A stretch of DNA of 64,000 nt from UKL13-2 sp038206765 (GCA_038206765.1 JBBRAM010000003.1:62001-126000), one strand, 5' to 3'; shown: positions 34,697 through 44,619, counted from the stretch's first letter. Made by a program: numbers and translations. The notes: generated by a model from the letters alone, not told the origin.

Positions 34697-37498
34697 ATGA
34701 AAGATTCATTAAAGAAGTACAACGCATGCGCATTTCAGTTGAAGCCTATTGCTGCGGCGTGCGCAATGGCCGTGCTTGGTGTTGTCAACGCGGCTTACGC
34801 GCAACAAACTGACCCTGCAAAGAAAGATGCACCAACCGAAGCTGCTGCTAAAGAAGCTGCTGCGAAAAAGGAAGCTGCAGCGAAGGCTACGGCGACTTCC
34901 AGCCTTGATTCCGTTGTCGTTACGGGTATTCGTGTCGGTATTGAAGCCGCCATTTCGATTAAACAAAATTCAACCTCAATTGTTGAGGCGATTTCAGCGG
35001 AAGATATCGGCAAGTTGCCTGACGTCAGTATTGCTGAATCCATTGCGCGCTTGCCTGGCTTGGCCGCGCAGCGCGTTGCAGGTCGTGCGCAGGTAATTAG
35101 CGTGCGCGGTTTATCGCCAGACTTTGCTACTACATTGCTGAACGGTCGCGAGCAAGTCTCAACCGGTGATAATCGTAGCGTCGAGTTTGATCAGTACCCG
35201 TCAGAGTTGTTGAGCGGTGTAACGATCTATAAAACACCCGATGCTGGCATCGTTGGTCAGGGTCTTTCGGGCACGCTAGATTTGCAGACGGTTCGTCCGC
35301 TTGCATTCAGCACACGCACTTTCGCAGCAAACGTTCGCAGCGAAAAAAATTCTCTTGGTTCAATATCTAATGCCAAGGCGACAGGCAATCGCGTTAGCGC
35401 AACTTACATCGACCAGTTTGCGAACCGCACTATCGGTTTAGCGCTTGGTTATGCACATTTGGAATCGCCAATTCTTGAGAATCAGGTTGGCCTATATGAG
35501 CCGTACAAAACAGATGGCCGTAATGGCGTGCCGGCCGGTACTTTCATCGTAGACGGCATTAAGTCTTTGGCTCGCAGCGGCATTAACAAGCGCGACGGCT
35601 TCATGGGCGTTTTGGAGTTCCGTCCGTCAAAAGAATGGTCTTCTACTGTTGATGCGTATTATTCAAAATTCAAAAAGGAAGATACCTCCAATCAATTTGA
35701 AGTGAACCTCGGAAATTACAACGGCGGCTTTAATCCAGGACTCGCATACACCTCAACAACGATCAACGGCAACAATGTTTTGACAGGTGGTGTGGCATCC
35801 GGGCTCTATCCGCTGGTGCGTGGTATCTACACCAAAGACGACGACACAATTTCCGCATTTGGCTGGAACAATAAGCTTCGCTTTGACAGCTTTACGCTAG
35901 TAGCTGATGTAAGCTACTCGAAAGCTAAAAAAGACGAACTTAGCTTAGAAAATAATTTGCAATTGGCACGTTTTTCATCGACAAGCGCCCCACTGGATAC
36001 GCTTACGTTGAACTGGGCGACCGGCGGATTCCCCACAATTCGTCCGGGCTTGAATTATAGCGATCCGTCTAAGCTGTTCGTGGACAACACCATTTACGGT
36101 TCTGGTTACGGTAAAACGCCAAAAGTTGAAGATGAGCTGAAGGGCTATAAAGTCGTTGCTACCATCCCTCTTCCGTCCGGCATGTCTTCGTTTTTCTCGG
36201 ATGTGGATTTAGGCATCAACTATTCAGAGCGCACCAAGAAAAAACGTCAGCCTGAAGGTGGTATCAACTTGATCGCGGGGCCGACAACGATTGCCGGCGA
36301 TCTGCAATATTCACCGGTTAGCTTGGGCTTTTCTGGAACCGGCACCATCCCATCTTGGAATGTACCCGCTGTCGTCGGCCGATATTTAAATTTTGCACCG
36401 ACTGACACTCTGAGCTACTTGATTTCTAAAGGCTGGGATGTGACCGAGAAGATCACGACAAGCTTTGCAAAAGCAAACATTGATACGCAAATAGGATCAG
36501 TTGGTTTACGCGGCAACATTGGCGTGCAAATTCAAAATACCGATCAATCTTCAAAATCGAATTATTACGACGGTACTGCACCGGCAGGAAGCCAAGTCAA
36601 GCCAGTAACGGACGGTAAAACATATACTGATGTCTTGCCCAGCATGAACTTCGCTTTCGGCTTGGCTGACGAGCAGACCATTCGTATCGCCCTTGCAAAA
36701 CAGTTGGCCAGAGCGCGTGTGGATCAGTTACGTTCTGCGCTTGATTTTGGCGTCAACACGGCAACCTTTGTACCCGGCGGCGGCGGCGGCAATGCAAAAC
36801 TTGATCCATGGCGTGCAAATGCTTTTGATATCTCATATGAAAAGTACTTTGGCAATAAAGCCTATGTTGCAGTTGCAGGTTTCTATAAAGATTTGAGAAC
36901 ATACATCTATACTCAATCCAAAGATTATGATTTTTCAAAGTTTACGCCCGGCACCATTGCGACGACGAACATCGGTCAATACAGCGCACCTTATAACGGA
37001 AAAGGCGGCAAGTTAAAAGGTGCTGAGCTTTCAGTATCGTTGCCATTTAATTTAGTGACACCTGTTCTTGATGGCTTTGGTGTCGTTGCAAGTGCAAGCT
37101 ATACCGATAGTGCAATCACAATCGAAGATCCAAATAGCAATATTGGTTCAAAGATTACATTGCCCGGCCTGTCGAAGAACGTGACCAATATGACGCTCTA
37201 TTACGAGAAAGCAGGTTTTTCTACCCGTATTAGCCAGCGCAGACGCAGCGACTACGTTGGTGAAATTGCTAACTTTGCCAATGACCGTTCGCTACGTTAT
37301 GTGGTTGGCGAGAACATCACTGATATGCAGATTGGCTACTCGTTTGGTGAAGGTACGTTCAAAGGCTTAAGTATTTTGCTCCAAGCAAATAACCTCAACA
37401 ACACGCCATACCAGACCTACGCTGGCTCTAAAGATCGTCCATATGAATACATCAAATATGGCCGCACTGTTCTGTTTGGTTTGAACTACAAGCTGTGA
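34697..37498 (+). CDS. TonB-dependent receptor, probably for maltodextrin or related glucans
   Basis: 933 residues from the ATG at 34697, with a GAGGAG ribosome site. Signal peptide ends in VNAAYAQ (about 36). An Ala/Lys/Glu-rich helical linker follows, then the plug domain (SVVVTGIRVGIEAAISIKQ, DIGKLPDVSIAESIARLPGL, VRGLSPDFATTLLNGRE). A 22-strand barrel follows, ending in the aromatic ILFLNYKL-like terminus (VLFGLNYKL). This is the large receptor type used for sugars by Caulobacter and Xanthomonas relatives. The substrate is inferred from the divergent amylase and from HexR-like boxes upstream. No TonB/ExbBD genes are in the window. Confidence 0.92.
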   Translation: MKDSLKKYNACAFQLKPIAAACAMAVLGVVNAAYAQQTDPAKKDAPTEAAAKEAAAKKEAAAKATATSSLDSVVVTGIRVGIEAAISIKQNSTSIVEAISAEDIGKLPDVSIAESIARLPGLAAQRVAGRAQVISVRGLSPDFATTLLNGREQVSTGDNRSVEFDQYPSELLSGVTIYKTPDAGIVGQGLSGTLDLQTVRPLAFSTRTFAANVRSEKNSLGSISNAKATGNRVSATYIDQFANRTIGLALGYAHLESPILENQVGLYEPYKTDGRNGVPAGTFIVDGIKSLARSGINKRDGFMGVLEFRPSKEWSSTVDAYYSKFKKEDTSNQFEVNLGNYNGGFNPGLAYTSTTINGNNVLTGGVASGLYPLVRGIYTKDDDTISAFGWNNKLRFDSFTLVADVSYSKAKKDELSLENNLQLARFSSTSAPLDTLTLNWATGGFPTIRPGLNYSDPSKLFVDNTIYGSGYGKTPKVEDELKGYKVVATIPLPSGMSSFFSDVDLGINYSERTKKKRQPEGGINLIAGPTTIAGDLQYSPVSLGFSGTGTIPSWNVPAVVGRYLNFAPTDTLSYLISKGWDVTEKITTSFAKANIDTQIGSVGLRGNIGVQIQNTDQSSKSNYYDGTAPAGSQVKPVTDGKTYTDVLPSMNFAFGLADEQTIRIALAKQLARARVDQLRSALDFGVNTATFVPGGGGGNAKLDPWRANAFDISYEKYFGNKAYVAVAGFYKDLRTYIYTQSKDYDFSKFTPGTIATTNIGQYSAPYNGKGGKLKGAELSVSLPFNLVTPVLDGFGVVASASYTDSAITIEDPNSNIGSKITLPGLSKNVTNMTLYYEKAGFSTRISQRRRSDYVGEIANFANDRSLRYVVGENITDMQIGYSFGEGTFKGLSILLQANNLNNTPYQTYAGSKDRPYEYIKYGRTVLFGLNYKL

Positions 37499-37513
37499 TT
37501 AACTAAGCAGATT

Positions 37514-37550
37514 AAAAGCCCTTGCCAGTTCGCTGACAAGGGCTTTTTAA
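37514..37550 (+). terminator. Rho-independent terminator of the TonB receptor gene
   Basis: AAAAGCCCTTG pairs with CAAGGGCTTTT around a 12-base loop, followed by TTTTTAAT. Lies 16 bp after the stop codon. Confidence 0.9.
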
Positions 37551-37799
37551 TTTGTGGCATACGATTAAGGTTGGATGCGTGGTTCTTCAACTGCAGGCGC
37601 AAAAATAATCAGAAAAATTTAAATAAATGTGCTGAACTGTAGCCAACAAAAATATCGAATCATTGCCAAGTTGAACATGACTTTTTTGTCAACCGGCTTG
37701 ACCGGACGAGGGTGGAAGATATTTGTATATTCGTTTTCTACGCAGATTATGTTTATAAAATAAATATTTGCTCGACCGAAGCCAACGTGATTGACCACC

Positions 37800-38393
37800 A
37801 TGGCCAGCCGTTCGCGTTACGTTATTTTTGGCCAGCCGAAGCACATCATTCAGCGCGACAATAATCACCACGCCATTCTTGCGACCGATCAGGGATTTAA
37901 ATTTTCCGCGATACGTTAGTCGGGGTGGCGCAGTGCAGCGGTTTTGGTTGGTGATTCGTGCGTATGCGTCGGGACCAATAATATTCACCGGTTAGCGATC
38001 GCGTTTTACGCCGACAGCATTAGAAAAATCCTGCAATCGCTCGGACGGCGCTGAGTGCAATATTTTTATTTCACCCGCAAGCGCACCCGTACAGTCTGGA
38101 AAAGGCGTTGCCGATCGCCTGTGGTGATGCCAAATTGTCTTCTAAAGCTCATGCATTACATCTACGCGAACCCCGTCGGCGAGGACGCGGCAGGCGGGTT
38201 ATCGGCAATTGTTCGGTTGCACGATTCCTGACACACAATTAACCACCATCCGCGATGCCACCAACAAGGGCTGGGGTTGGGGAGTGAGCGGTTTGCGGTG
38301 GAGATTGAAGCGCTAGGGCAGCGCCGGGCAGCCTCGAAGGGGACAGGCAGGCCGAGGAAGGTCGTTGTGGCTGAACCTGCTAACGGCTACTAA
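37800..38393 (+). pseudogene. Degraded REP-associated tyrosine transposase (Y1/RAYT family)
   Basis: Pieces of one protein in order but in changing frames. The start at 37800 reads MASRSRYVIFGQPKHIIQRDNN. A middle part near 38010-38090 reads DSIRKILQSLGRR, then VQYF after a stop. The segment near 38150 reads LMHYIYANPVGEDAAGG. The C-terminal part from 38209 reads LFGCTIPDTQLTTIRDATNKGW, then after a frame change ERFAVEIEALGQRRAASKG to the TAA at 38391. This matches transposases linked to REP palindromes. Several stops and frameshifts show it is dead. Confidence 0.8.
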
Positions 38394-38443
38394 AGACTAA
38401 GGCGGATGTTTTCACTAGCCGTGTTTTTACATCACTCAACGCA

Positions 38444-38480
38444 ATAAAAAAACGGATGACAACGCATCCGGTTTTTTATT
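38444..38480 (-). terminator. Bidirectional-looking intrinsic terminator after dctM
   Basis: CGGATG (38453-38458) pairs with CATCCG (38465-38470), with A-runs on one side and T-runs on the other. It lies about 80 bp past the dctM stop and would end the dctPQM transcript. Confidence 0.75.
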
Positions 38481-38549
38481 GCGATGCGTTATTGCGAAAA
38501 GACGTTTCCCCAACTCTGAGGGCGGTTGCATGATGCCCTGCAACGCCAT

Positions 38550-39830
38550 TTACCGCATCAACACATGCGGCAACCAAGTCGATAACGGCGGCCAGTAAGT
38601 CACCACCACCAAGAAGCCGAGCATCGTCAGCAACCACGGCCACACGGCGACTGTAAGCTCGGTAATACCCATCTTGGTAATCCCTGACGCGACGTAAAGG
38701 TTCAGGCCCACCGGCGGATGGCACATACCGATTTCCATGTTGACCACAATCAAAATGCCGAAGTGAATCGGATCAATCCCCAGCTTCATGGCGACCGGGA
38801 ACAGGATCGGCGCCATGATGAGAATGATCGATGATGGCTCCATTACATTGCCCGCAATCAGCAGCAGGATGTTCACGACCAGCAAGAACACCAGTGGTCC
38901 GAAGCCTTGCATAATCATCCAATCAGCCATCACCTGCGGAATTTGTTCGCTCGTCATTAAAAAACTGAACAACATCGCGTTGGTAATGATGTAAAGCAAC
39001 ATCGCGCTCATGCTGGCGGAATCGAGCAGTACTTTGGCGACGCGCTTGATTGGCAAATCTTTGTACACAAAAACCGCCACCACGAAGGCATAAACAGCGG
39101 CCATGGCAGCGGCCTCGGTTGGAGTAAATTTGCCGGAATAAATGCCGCCCATGACGACGACGATGAGCAGCAATCCCCAAATGCTTTCTCGGAATGCCGT
39201 CCAGCGCTCGCGCCAGCTCGCCTTCGGCAGCCTTGGGTAGTCATTTTTGCGAGCGATCCACCAAGTCGTAATCCCCAGCAAAATAGCCAGTGAAATACCG
39301 GGGATCACGCCAGCAATAAATAAGGAGCCTACCGATGTGCCGGTGGAGACCGAATACATCACCATCGCGATCGACGGCGGAATCAGAATGCCCAAGGCGC
39401 CAGATGTCGTCACAATACCTGCACCGAATTTTGCCGGGAAGCCTTGTTTAACCATGGCTGGCAAAATCACCGAGCCAATCGCCACGACGGTGGCAGGGCT
39501 TGAGCCGGAAATCGCAGCAAACAGGGCGCACGCCATCACCGCCGCTAAACCCAATCCGCCGTGCCAATGGCCGATCATCGAAGTGGCAAATCGGATCATG
39601 CGTTTGGCGACCCCGCCGTGGGTTAGGAAGTTACCCGCCAAAATAAAAAACGGGATGGCCATGATCTCGAATTTTTCGATGCCGGTAAAAAGTTTTAACG
39701 CTACCGATTCAATCGGTACGTTGGTCATCGTGAAGAGGAATGTAAGTACCGTTAAGCCAAGCGAAATCGAGATCGGCATGCCGGTCAGCATCAATACAAT
39801 CAGCAGGATAAAGATGATCGCAGCGTTCAT
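38550..39830 (-). CDS. dctM: TRAP transporter large permease
   Basis: 426 residues, twelve or so hydrophobic segments. DctM family: N-terminal IFILLIVLMLTGMPISISLGL, GGVAKRMIRFATSMIGHWHGGLG, SGSSPATVVAIGSVILPAM and the C-terminal GMCHPPVGLNLYVASGI, all conserved. With DctQ it forms the inner-membrane, sodium-driven transport unit. Its start overlaps the dctQ stop by 4 bp. Confidence 0.96.
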   Translation of the reverse strand: MNAAIIFILLIVLMLTGMPISISLGLTVLTFLFTMTNVPIESVALKLFTGIEKFEIMAIPFFILAGNFLTHGGVAKRMIRFATSMIGHWHGGLGLAAVMACALFAAISGSSPATVVAIGSVILPAMVKQGFPAKFGAGIVTTSGALGILIPPSIAMVMYSVSTGTSVGSLFIAGVIPGISLAILLGITTWWIARKNDYPRLPKASWRERWTAFRESIWGLLLIVVVMGGIYSGKFTPTEAAAMAAVYAFVVAVFVYKDLPIKRVAKVLLDSASMSAMLLYIITNAMLFSFLMTSEQIPQVMADWMIMQGFGPLVFLLVVNILLLIAGNVMEPSSIILIMAPILFPVAMKLGIDPIHFGILIVVNMEIGMCHPPVGLNLYVASGITKMGITELTVAVWPWLLTMLGFLVVVTYWPPLSTWLPHVLMR

Positions 39831-40420
39831 TTGCGCGCGCCTGCTATTGATGGTGTCTCAGCGACCAAATCGTTCGCATATACATCTTCGAGACCTTCAA
39901 CATGGCCGTGATCGTGGTGCGGCAATTTGCCGGTTTTGTAAAAATTAACAGCGACTTGTAGAAATCGAAAGCTCATCAAAAATGAGCCAAGCGGCAAACA
40001 TAAATACGCAATCCACATCGGCAACTCTAGGTCGGACGAGGTTTGATCCGTATGCGACATTTCCCATACAAAATTGGAACCGAGCGTGCCGACAATGCCT
40101 GTAAACGTCGCCCCTGCAAGTAGTCCAAAAAGCACGAGTGCGGTTTTAGATTTGCCGGTTAGCTTGCGCAGAATCACATCCACGCCCACATGAATACCGG
40201 TGCGCACCCCGTAGGCTGCGCCAAATTTGGCCATCCACACAAACATGAAAATACAAAGCTCTTGCGCCCAGCTAACATGAAGCTTCACGGCATAATCTTG
40301 AATATAGGGAACGCCAGATAGGAAACGATGTAGAACGGCCAGAAAGATGACGACAGTTGCCGAGGCCATCAGCGTGGCGATAATCCACTCTTCAAGATGA
40401 TTCAAAAATCGGTTAATCAT
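39827..40420 (-). CDS. dctQ: TRAP transporter small permease
   Basis: 197 residues with four membrane segments. Contains the SWAQELCIFMFVWMAKFGAAYGVRTGIHVGVD signature of DctQ proteins. Has a longer C-terminal tail than many relatives (His/Gly-rich HHDHGHVEG). The gap to dctP (117 bp) contains a hairpin. Confidence 0.94.
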   Translation of the reverse strand: MINRFLNHLEEWIIATLMASATVVIFLAVLHRFLSGVPYIQDYAVKLHVSWAQELCIFMFVWMAKFGAAYGVRTGIHVGVDVILRKLTGKSKTALVLFGLLAGATFTGIVGTLGSNFVWEMSHTDQTSSDLELPMWIAYLCLPLGSFLMSFRFLQVAVNFYKTGKLPHHDHGHVEGLEDVYANDLVAETPSIAGARK

Positions 40421-40466
40421 TGCTGCCCCTCATTATTTTTAGACGATCAACAAGGCCTATTTGTCG

Positions 40467-40512
40467 AAAATTCGCCGAGGGCAGCTCTGCTAGCGGCCTT
40501 CGGCGAAAATTT
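40467..40512 (-). promoter_or_regulatory. Hairpin in the dctP-dctQ spacer
   Basis: AAAATTCGCCGAGG (40467-40480) pairs with CCTTCGGCGAAAATTT (40497-40512). On the transcript side only a weak U-tract follows. It probably acts as a partial terminator or mRNA-stabilising end, so that the binding protein is made in excess over the permeases. Confidence 0.65.
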
Positions 40513-40537
40513 CAAACCATGATGCTGGTGTGCCTAT

Positions 40538-41557
40538 TTATTTTGGAACAACGAACCCAGCTTCTTTATAAACACCCTCGATGGTTGTCTTACCAACGCG
40601 GGCTTCCATTTCTTTGTGCACCGGCATCAGCGCTTTTTTCCACTCGTTGATTTCTGCTGGTGTTGGTGTGTAAACGGTCGATTTTTTCGATGCGATTATT
40701 TTCTCAAGCGCTGTTGCGTTTTCAGTTACAGCAATCGAGTTTGCATAAATCGTTGCATCTTTAGTCGCGCTGTCCAACACGGCGCGCATATCGGCGGGTA
40801 GGCCGTCATAAAACTTTTTATTGATGATCAGCGCATAAGCCAAATGGCCGTGGTTGGATAGAGAAATATGCTTTTGAACTTCATAAATTTTCTGTGTATA
40901 AAAATTCGATGGCACACCCTCAGTGCCGTCAACTACGCCGGATTCCAGCGCCTGATAAAGCTCAGAAAATGCCATTACCTGCGGGATTGCGCCCAACGCA
41001 CGCATTTGCGCATCCAATACTTTTGAAGCTTGAATCCGCATTTTCAAACCTTTGAAATCGGCAACCGTATGGAGCGGCTTGTTCGCGCTCATAACGTGAA
41101 AGCCGTTATCCCAATAGGCCAATCCCTTGATGCCCTTTGTTTCTAACTTGGCAAACAAATCAGCACCAGTCTTGCCGGTGGTCACAGCGCGAAATGCGGC
41201 ATCATCTTTAAAAATAAAAGGCAGATCAAACACTTCAAATTCTTTCACGCCGAGCGGGCCAAACTTAGCCAGCGATGGCGCTAAAATTTGTACCGCGCCC
41301 AGCTGCAATGCTTCTAATTCTTCTTTGTCTTTATAGAGCTGGCTGTTTGGGTAAACCTCAACTTTGATTTTGCCTTTGCTGCGTTCTTCCACGAGTTGTT
41401 TGAATTTTTCGGCGCCCTTGCCTTTCGGGGTATCGGGAGCAACAACGTGGCTGAATTTAATAACAATCGGAGTTTGTGCGATGGCGGATTGGATGAAGCC
41501 AAAGCCCAATGCAGCGGCAGCGATAGACAACAACAGTTTTGAAAATACATGCTTCAT
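40538..41557 (-). CDS. dctP: TRAP transporter substrate-binding protein, C4-dicarboxylate type
   Basis: 339 residues from the ATG at 41557, with a GGAGAAAA ribosome site; the frame is open further but that part lies upstream of the signal peptide. Signal peptide ends FIQSAIAQ. DctP signature segments are IVIKFSHVVAPDTPKGKGAEKFKQLVEERS, DLPFIF and GLKMRIQASKV, with the carboxylate-binding Arg, then MAFSELYQALESGVVDGTEG. The periplasmic binder delivers C4-dicarboxylates or a similar organic acid to DctQM. Divergent from the sensor kinase gene. Confidence 0.95.
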   Translation of the reverse strand: MKHVFSKLLLSIAAAALGFGFIQSAIAQTPIVIKFSHVVAPDTPKGKGAEKFKQLVEERSKGKIKVEVYPNSQLYKDKEELEALQLGAVQILAPSLAKFGPLGVKEFEVFDLPFIFKDDAAFRAVTTGKTGADLFAKLETKGIKGLAYWDNGFHVMSANKPLHTVADFKGLKMRIQASKVLDAQMRALGAIPQVMAFSELYQALESGVVDGTEGVPSNFYTQKIYEVQKHISLSNHGHLAYALIINKKFYDGLPADMRAVLDSATKDATIYANSIAVTENATALEKIIASKKSTVYTPTPAEINEWKKALMPVHKEMEARVGKTTIEGVYKEAGFVVPK

Positions 41558-41821
41558 GGTTTTCTCCTCAGAGTAATGATCTAACTTTGTGAATAACATT
41601 ACGATTTTTATAGAATCGCTTATGCAATCGCTGGCGGGTGCCGCAAATAATTTCGCCTTGTCGAATTTATACAATTCAAATTATCCACGCCAAATGACGG
41701 CACCGGTATTGTGGTTACCCACATTTAATGACATCGCTTGCGCACATAAAAAAATACTTTACGGTCGCGAACCAAGAAATGAACATCCCTAAACATGCGC
41801 TGAAAGCGCTACACTTTAGGT

Positions 41822-43909
41822 ATGTCCCCGACGAACGATTCACCCGAAAATGCACGCGGATTGGCGGCGCTGCCTCGCGCAAACAACGCAGCCTGGGCGC
41901 GTTATTTGTGGGCGTTGCCGATGTTGCTATCGCTACTTTTTGTCGGTTCGACTATCGTGTGGTTACTCAGGATCGATGCGTTGGATAGGGAAGAGCGTCG
42001 CCAAACCATGATCGCGGACGCGCTCACGTTGGAGACGCAGCTACGCGGGCAGCTTGAGGCCGAGTCAGCACAGCTTGGAGAAATCGCCAAGCAAATTCAG
42101 ACGGGCAAACTAAGCACGACACAGTTCGCGACAAGCGCTGTTGTGACCAATAGCTTTACGTCGCTGTGGCGCTCCGTGACGTGGCTGGATCAATCGAATC
42201 GCGTATTGGCTTTTGCAAGTATTGGCAACACTAACGCTAGCCTATCTCAAGCTGATTCTCCGACAGGTCAGCGTGGCCTGTCAGCGCATTTGGTGGCGAA
42301 TTTGAGCGGTTCGGCTGTTGGTAGTTTGGTCGCCCGTTACTCGCCAACGGTGCTGCTCAAGCACAGCGTGCCATGGTGGTTGGCCCGCAAATATCATGTC
42401 AGGTTAATCGATACGCTGGAGCAGGAAATCGCGGCGATGGACAGTTCGATGCCGCGCTCTGTCGGCGGCAAACTGGGCGCTGGATTGGGACTTGAGCGCG
42501 CCAGCTATCGCTTGAGTTTTGATCCGACCATACGCGATGCTTATCTGGAGCTGATTGAGCACGAGCCATTTGTACCTTGGACGCGCAGTTTTTTGCCGAC
42601 GTTTATTATTGTCTTTTTGCTGTTGATTACAATCGCGACTTGGATGCTGCGCCGCCAAATGCGCAGTGTCTTGCACGCCGAATCGGCATGGCGCACCGAA
42701 TCGGCGTGGCGCAGCGCGATGGAGGATTCGATGGTGGTTGGGCTGCGTGCGCGAGATTTTGATGGTCGCTTGGTCTACGTGAACCGAACCTTTGCCGAAA
42801 TGGTCGGCTGGCCCGTGGAATCTCTGATTGGTAAGCTGCCCCCGATGCCTTATTGGCAGCCGGATGAAATTGAAAAAACGATGCAGCGGCATCGCCGTAA
42901 CATGGCCGGTGATGCGCCGCGCGAAGGTTATGAGGCGCGCTGGCTGCACGGACGCGGACACAGCTTTGATGTGATGGTGTTTGAAACACCGTTGGTCGAT
43001 GCCAGCGGCAAACAAATTGGCTGGATGGGTTCCATCTTGGACATCACCGAACGCAAGCGAATGGAAGAACGTGATCGCAAACAAGCCGATACGCTCGCGC
43101 ATCATGCAAGGCTCACGATGTTGGGTGAGGTCGCATCCACGCTCGCGCACGAGCTGAATCAGCCGCTCACGGCGATTGCCAGCTATAACGCGGGCGTTAT
43201 CAATTCGCTCCAGCGCGATGGCTTTAGCGATGCCAGTGTGCATAACGCGCTGCTGCGGTTAGGCGAACAGGCCGCGCAAGCCGGGCGGATTGTTGCTCGC
43301 ATTAGAGAATTTTTAACACGTCGCGAACCCGAACTGGAGCCTTGCAATATTCACGAGGTCGTGGTGAACGCGATTGCGTTGTTCCGGCGTGAGCTGACGC
43401 GGCATCAGATTACGATTAAATTCAATAATGATAACCACGCAATTCAGGTGTTGGCCGATGCGGTTTTGATCGAGCAGGTAATGATTAATTTGTTACGCAA
43501 TGCCACCGATGCGTTTTCAGCGGCGCCCGATCAGATGCGGCTCATTGAGGTCTCGGTTCATCCTGCGGGGGAGGCGTTCTTACGCATTGATGTCACCGAT
43601 AACGGCCCCGGGCTGGGTGGGCGTGCGATTCGCGATCTATGTGCGGCTTTTTATTCCACCAAGACAGAGGGCATGGGCATGGGATTAGCGATTTGTCGTT
43701 CCATTATTGAGGCGCATGGCGGTGCGTTGGATGCAGCCGAATCGCCGGCGAGCTTTGCACCGCACGGTGCGCAGTTTTCGCTTACATTGCCAGCTTTTAA
43801 ACCAACGCGATCCACGGGACTCCAAGACTCAGACACTGACAATATCGATATCGATATGGACGTCGATAGTGACAAAGTGGCAGTGACACAACATGAGGTC
43901 GAGGCATAG
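41822..43909 (+). CDS. Sensor histidine kinase of the TRAP dicarboxylate system (DctS/DctB-like)
   Basis: 695 residues. Membrane segments at about 29-49 and 257-277 enclose a periplasmic sensing region. A PAS domain lies at about 300-405. The HisKA dimer domain has H443 in LAHELNQPLTA, and the ATPase has NLLRNATDAF, DNGPGLGG and GMGMGLAICRSIIEAHGG. The C-terminal 30 residues are Asp-rich. The stop overlaps the start of the response regulator gene by one base. Divergent from dctPQM, so it probably senses the transporter substrate. Confidence 0.93.
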   Translation: MSPTNDSPENARGLAALPRANNAAWARYLWALPMLLSLLFVGSTIVWLLRIDALDREERRQTMIADALTLETQLRGQLEAESAQLGEIAKQIQTGKLSTTQFATSAVVTNSFTSLWRSVTWLDQSNRVLAFASIGNTNASLSQADSPTGQRGLSAHLVANLSGSAVGSLVARYSPTVLLKHSVPWWLARKYHVRLIDTLEQEIAAMDSSMPRSVGGKLGAGLGLERASYRLSFDPTIRDAYLELIEHEPFVPWTRSFLPTFIIVFLLLITIATWMLRRQMRSVLHAESAWRTESAWRSAMEDSMVVGLRARDFDGRLVYVNRTFAEMVGWPVESLIGKLPPMPYWQPDEIEKTMQRHRRNMAGDAPREGYEARWLHGRGHSFDVMVFETPLVDASGKQIGWMGSILDITERKRMEERDRKQADTLAHHARLTMLGEVASTLAHELNQPLTAIASYNAGVINSLQRDGFSDASVHNALLRLGEQAAQAGRIVARIREFLTRREPELEPCNIHEVVVNAIALFRRELTRHQITIKFNNDNHAIQVLADAVLIEQVMINLLRNATDAFSAAPDQMRLIEVSVHPAGEAFLRIDVTDNGPGLGGRAIRDLCAAFYSTKTEGMGMGLAICRSIIEAHGGALDAAESPASFAPHGAQFSLTLPAFKPTRSTGLQDSDTDNIDIDMDVDSDKVAVTQHEVEA

Positions 43910-44535
43910 TGCTATCGGATTATAAAAATTCTACCGTTTATCTTGTTGATGACGAAGACGCGGTCCGCGATGCGCTAGCGTTTTTGCTGCGCTCGCGCGG
44001 CCTGAAGGTACTTGAATTTTGTAGCGGTGAGGCGCTACTGGCCGCACTGCAGAAGTTAGACAGTGAAAAAATATGCGGCTGCTTCCTCCTCGATATTCGT
44101 ATGGAGCCGATGTCCGGTTTGGTCTTGTTTGATGCCTTAACTGAACGCGACATCCATAACCCTGTTCTTTTTTTAACCGGCCACGGCGATGTGCCGATGG
44201 CAGTGGCAGCGCTTAAAAAAGGGGCATTCGATTTTTTGCAAAAACCCTATGGGGATAACGTATTGGTAGATCGCGTAGAACAAGCGCTAGCAATCGACGC
44301 CGCCTCGCGCGAACAAGATGCCAAAGTAAGTGAACGTGCCGCACGGTTGGCGAGATTGACAGAGCGCGAGCGTGATGTGATGCAACGCGTCGCGGCAGGC
44401 AAGATGAATAAAATCATTGCGGATGAACTATCGATTTCGCTGCGGACCGTGGAGGTTCATCGCGCCAGTGTGTTTGCCAAATTAGGCGTTCGCTCGGCGG
44501 CAGAAGTGGCGACATTACTGAGCGCGGCGATTTAA
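43909..44535 (+). CDS. Response regulator, FixJ/LuxR-type (DctR-like)
   Basis: 208 residues from a GTG at 43909 that overlaps the kinase stop (TAGTG). The receiver domain has D14/D15, phosphoacceptor D62 (LLDIRM), T90 and K112 (QKPYG). The LuxR-type helix-turn-helix covers about 145-205 (LTERERDVMQRVAAGKMNKIIADELSISLRTVEVHRA). It should activate dctPQM after phosphorylation by the upstream kinase. Translationally coupled to it. Confidence 0.95.
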   Translation: MLSDYKNSTVYLVDDEDAVRDALAFLLRSRGLKVLEFCSGEALLAALQKLDSEKICGCFLLDIRMEPMSGLVLFDALTERDIHNPVLFLTGHGDVPMAVAALKKGAFDFLQKPYGDNVLVDRVEQALAIDAASREQDAKVSERAARLARLTERERDVMQRVAAGKMNKIIADELSISLRTVEVHRASVFAKLGVRSAAEVATLLSAAI

Positions 44536-44585
44536 GCGCAAATCAGTTTTGTCACATCATCGATTCTTCTTTTTGGAAATATAGT

Positions 44586-44619
44586 AAAACCCAAGTATTG
44601 GCGCGGCGTTTGGGGTTTT
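44586..44619 (+). repeat. Dispersed hairpin repeat copy
   Basis: AAAACCCAA (44586-44594) pairs with TTTGGGGTTTT (44609-44619, one bulged G). The loop holds GTATTGGCGCGGCG, the core shared with the copies at 28867 and 31406. It lies in the gap between the response regulator and the antiporter genes and could also work as a terminator. Confidence 0.5.

Noticed and set aside
37689..37988. 99-codon minus-strand ORF
   Set aside because: It is the antisense of the transposase remnant start at 37800.
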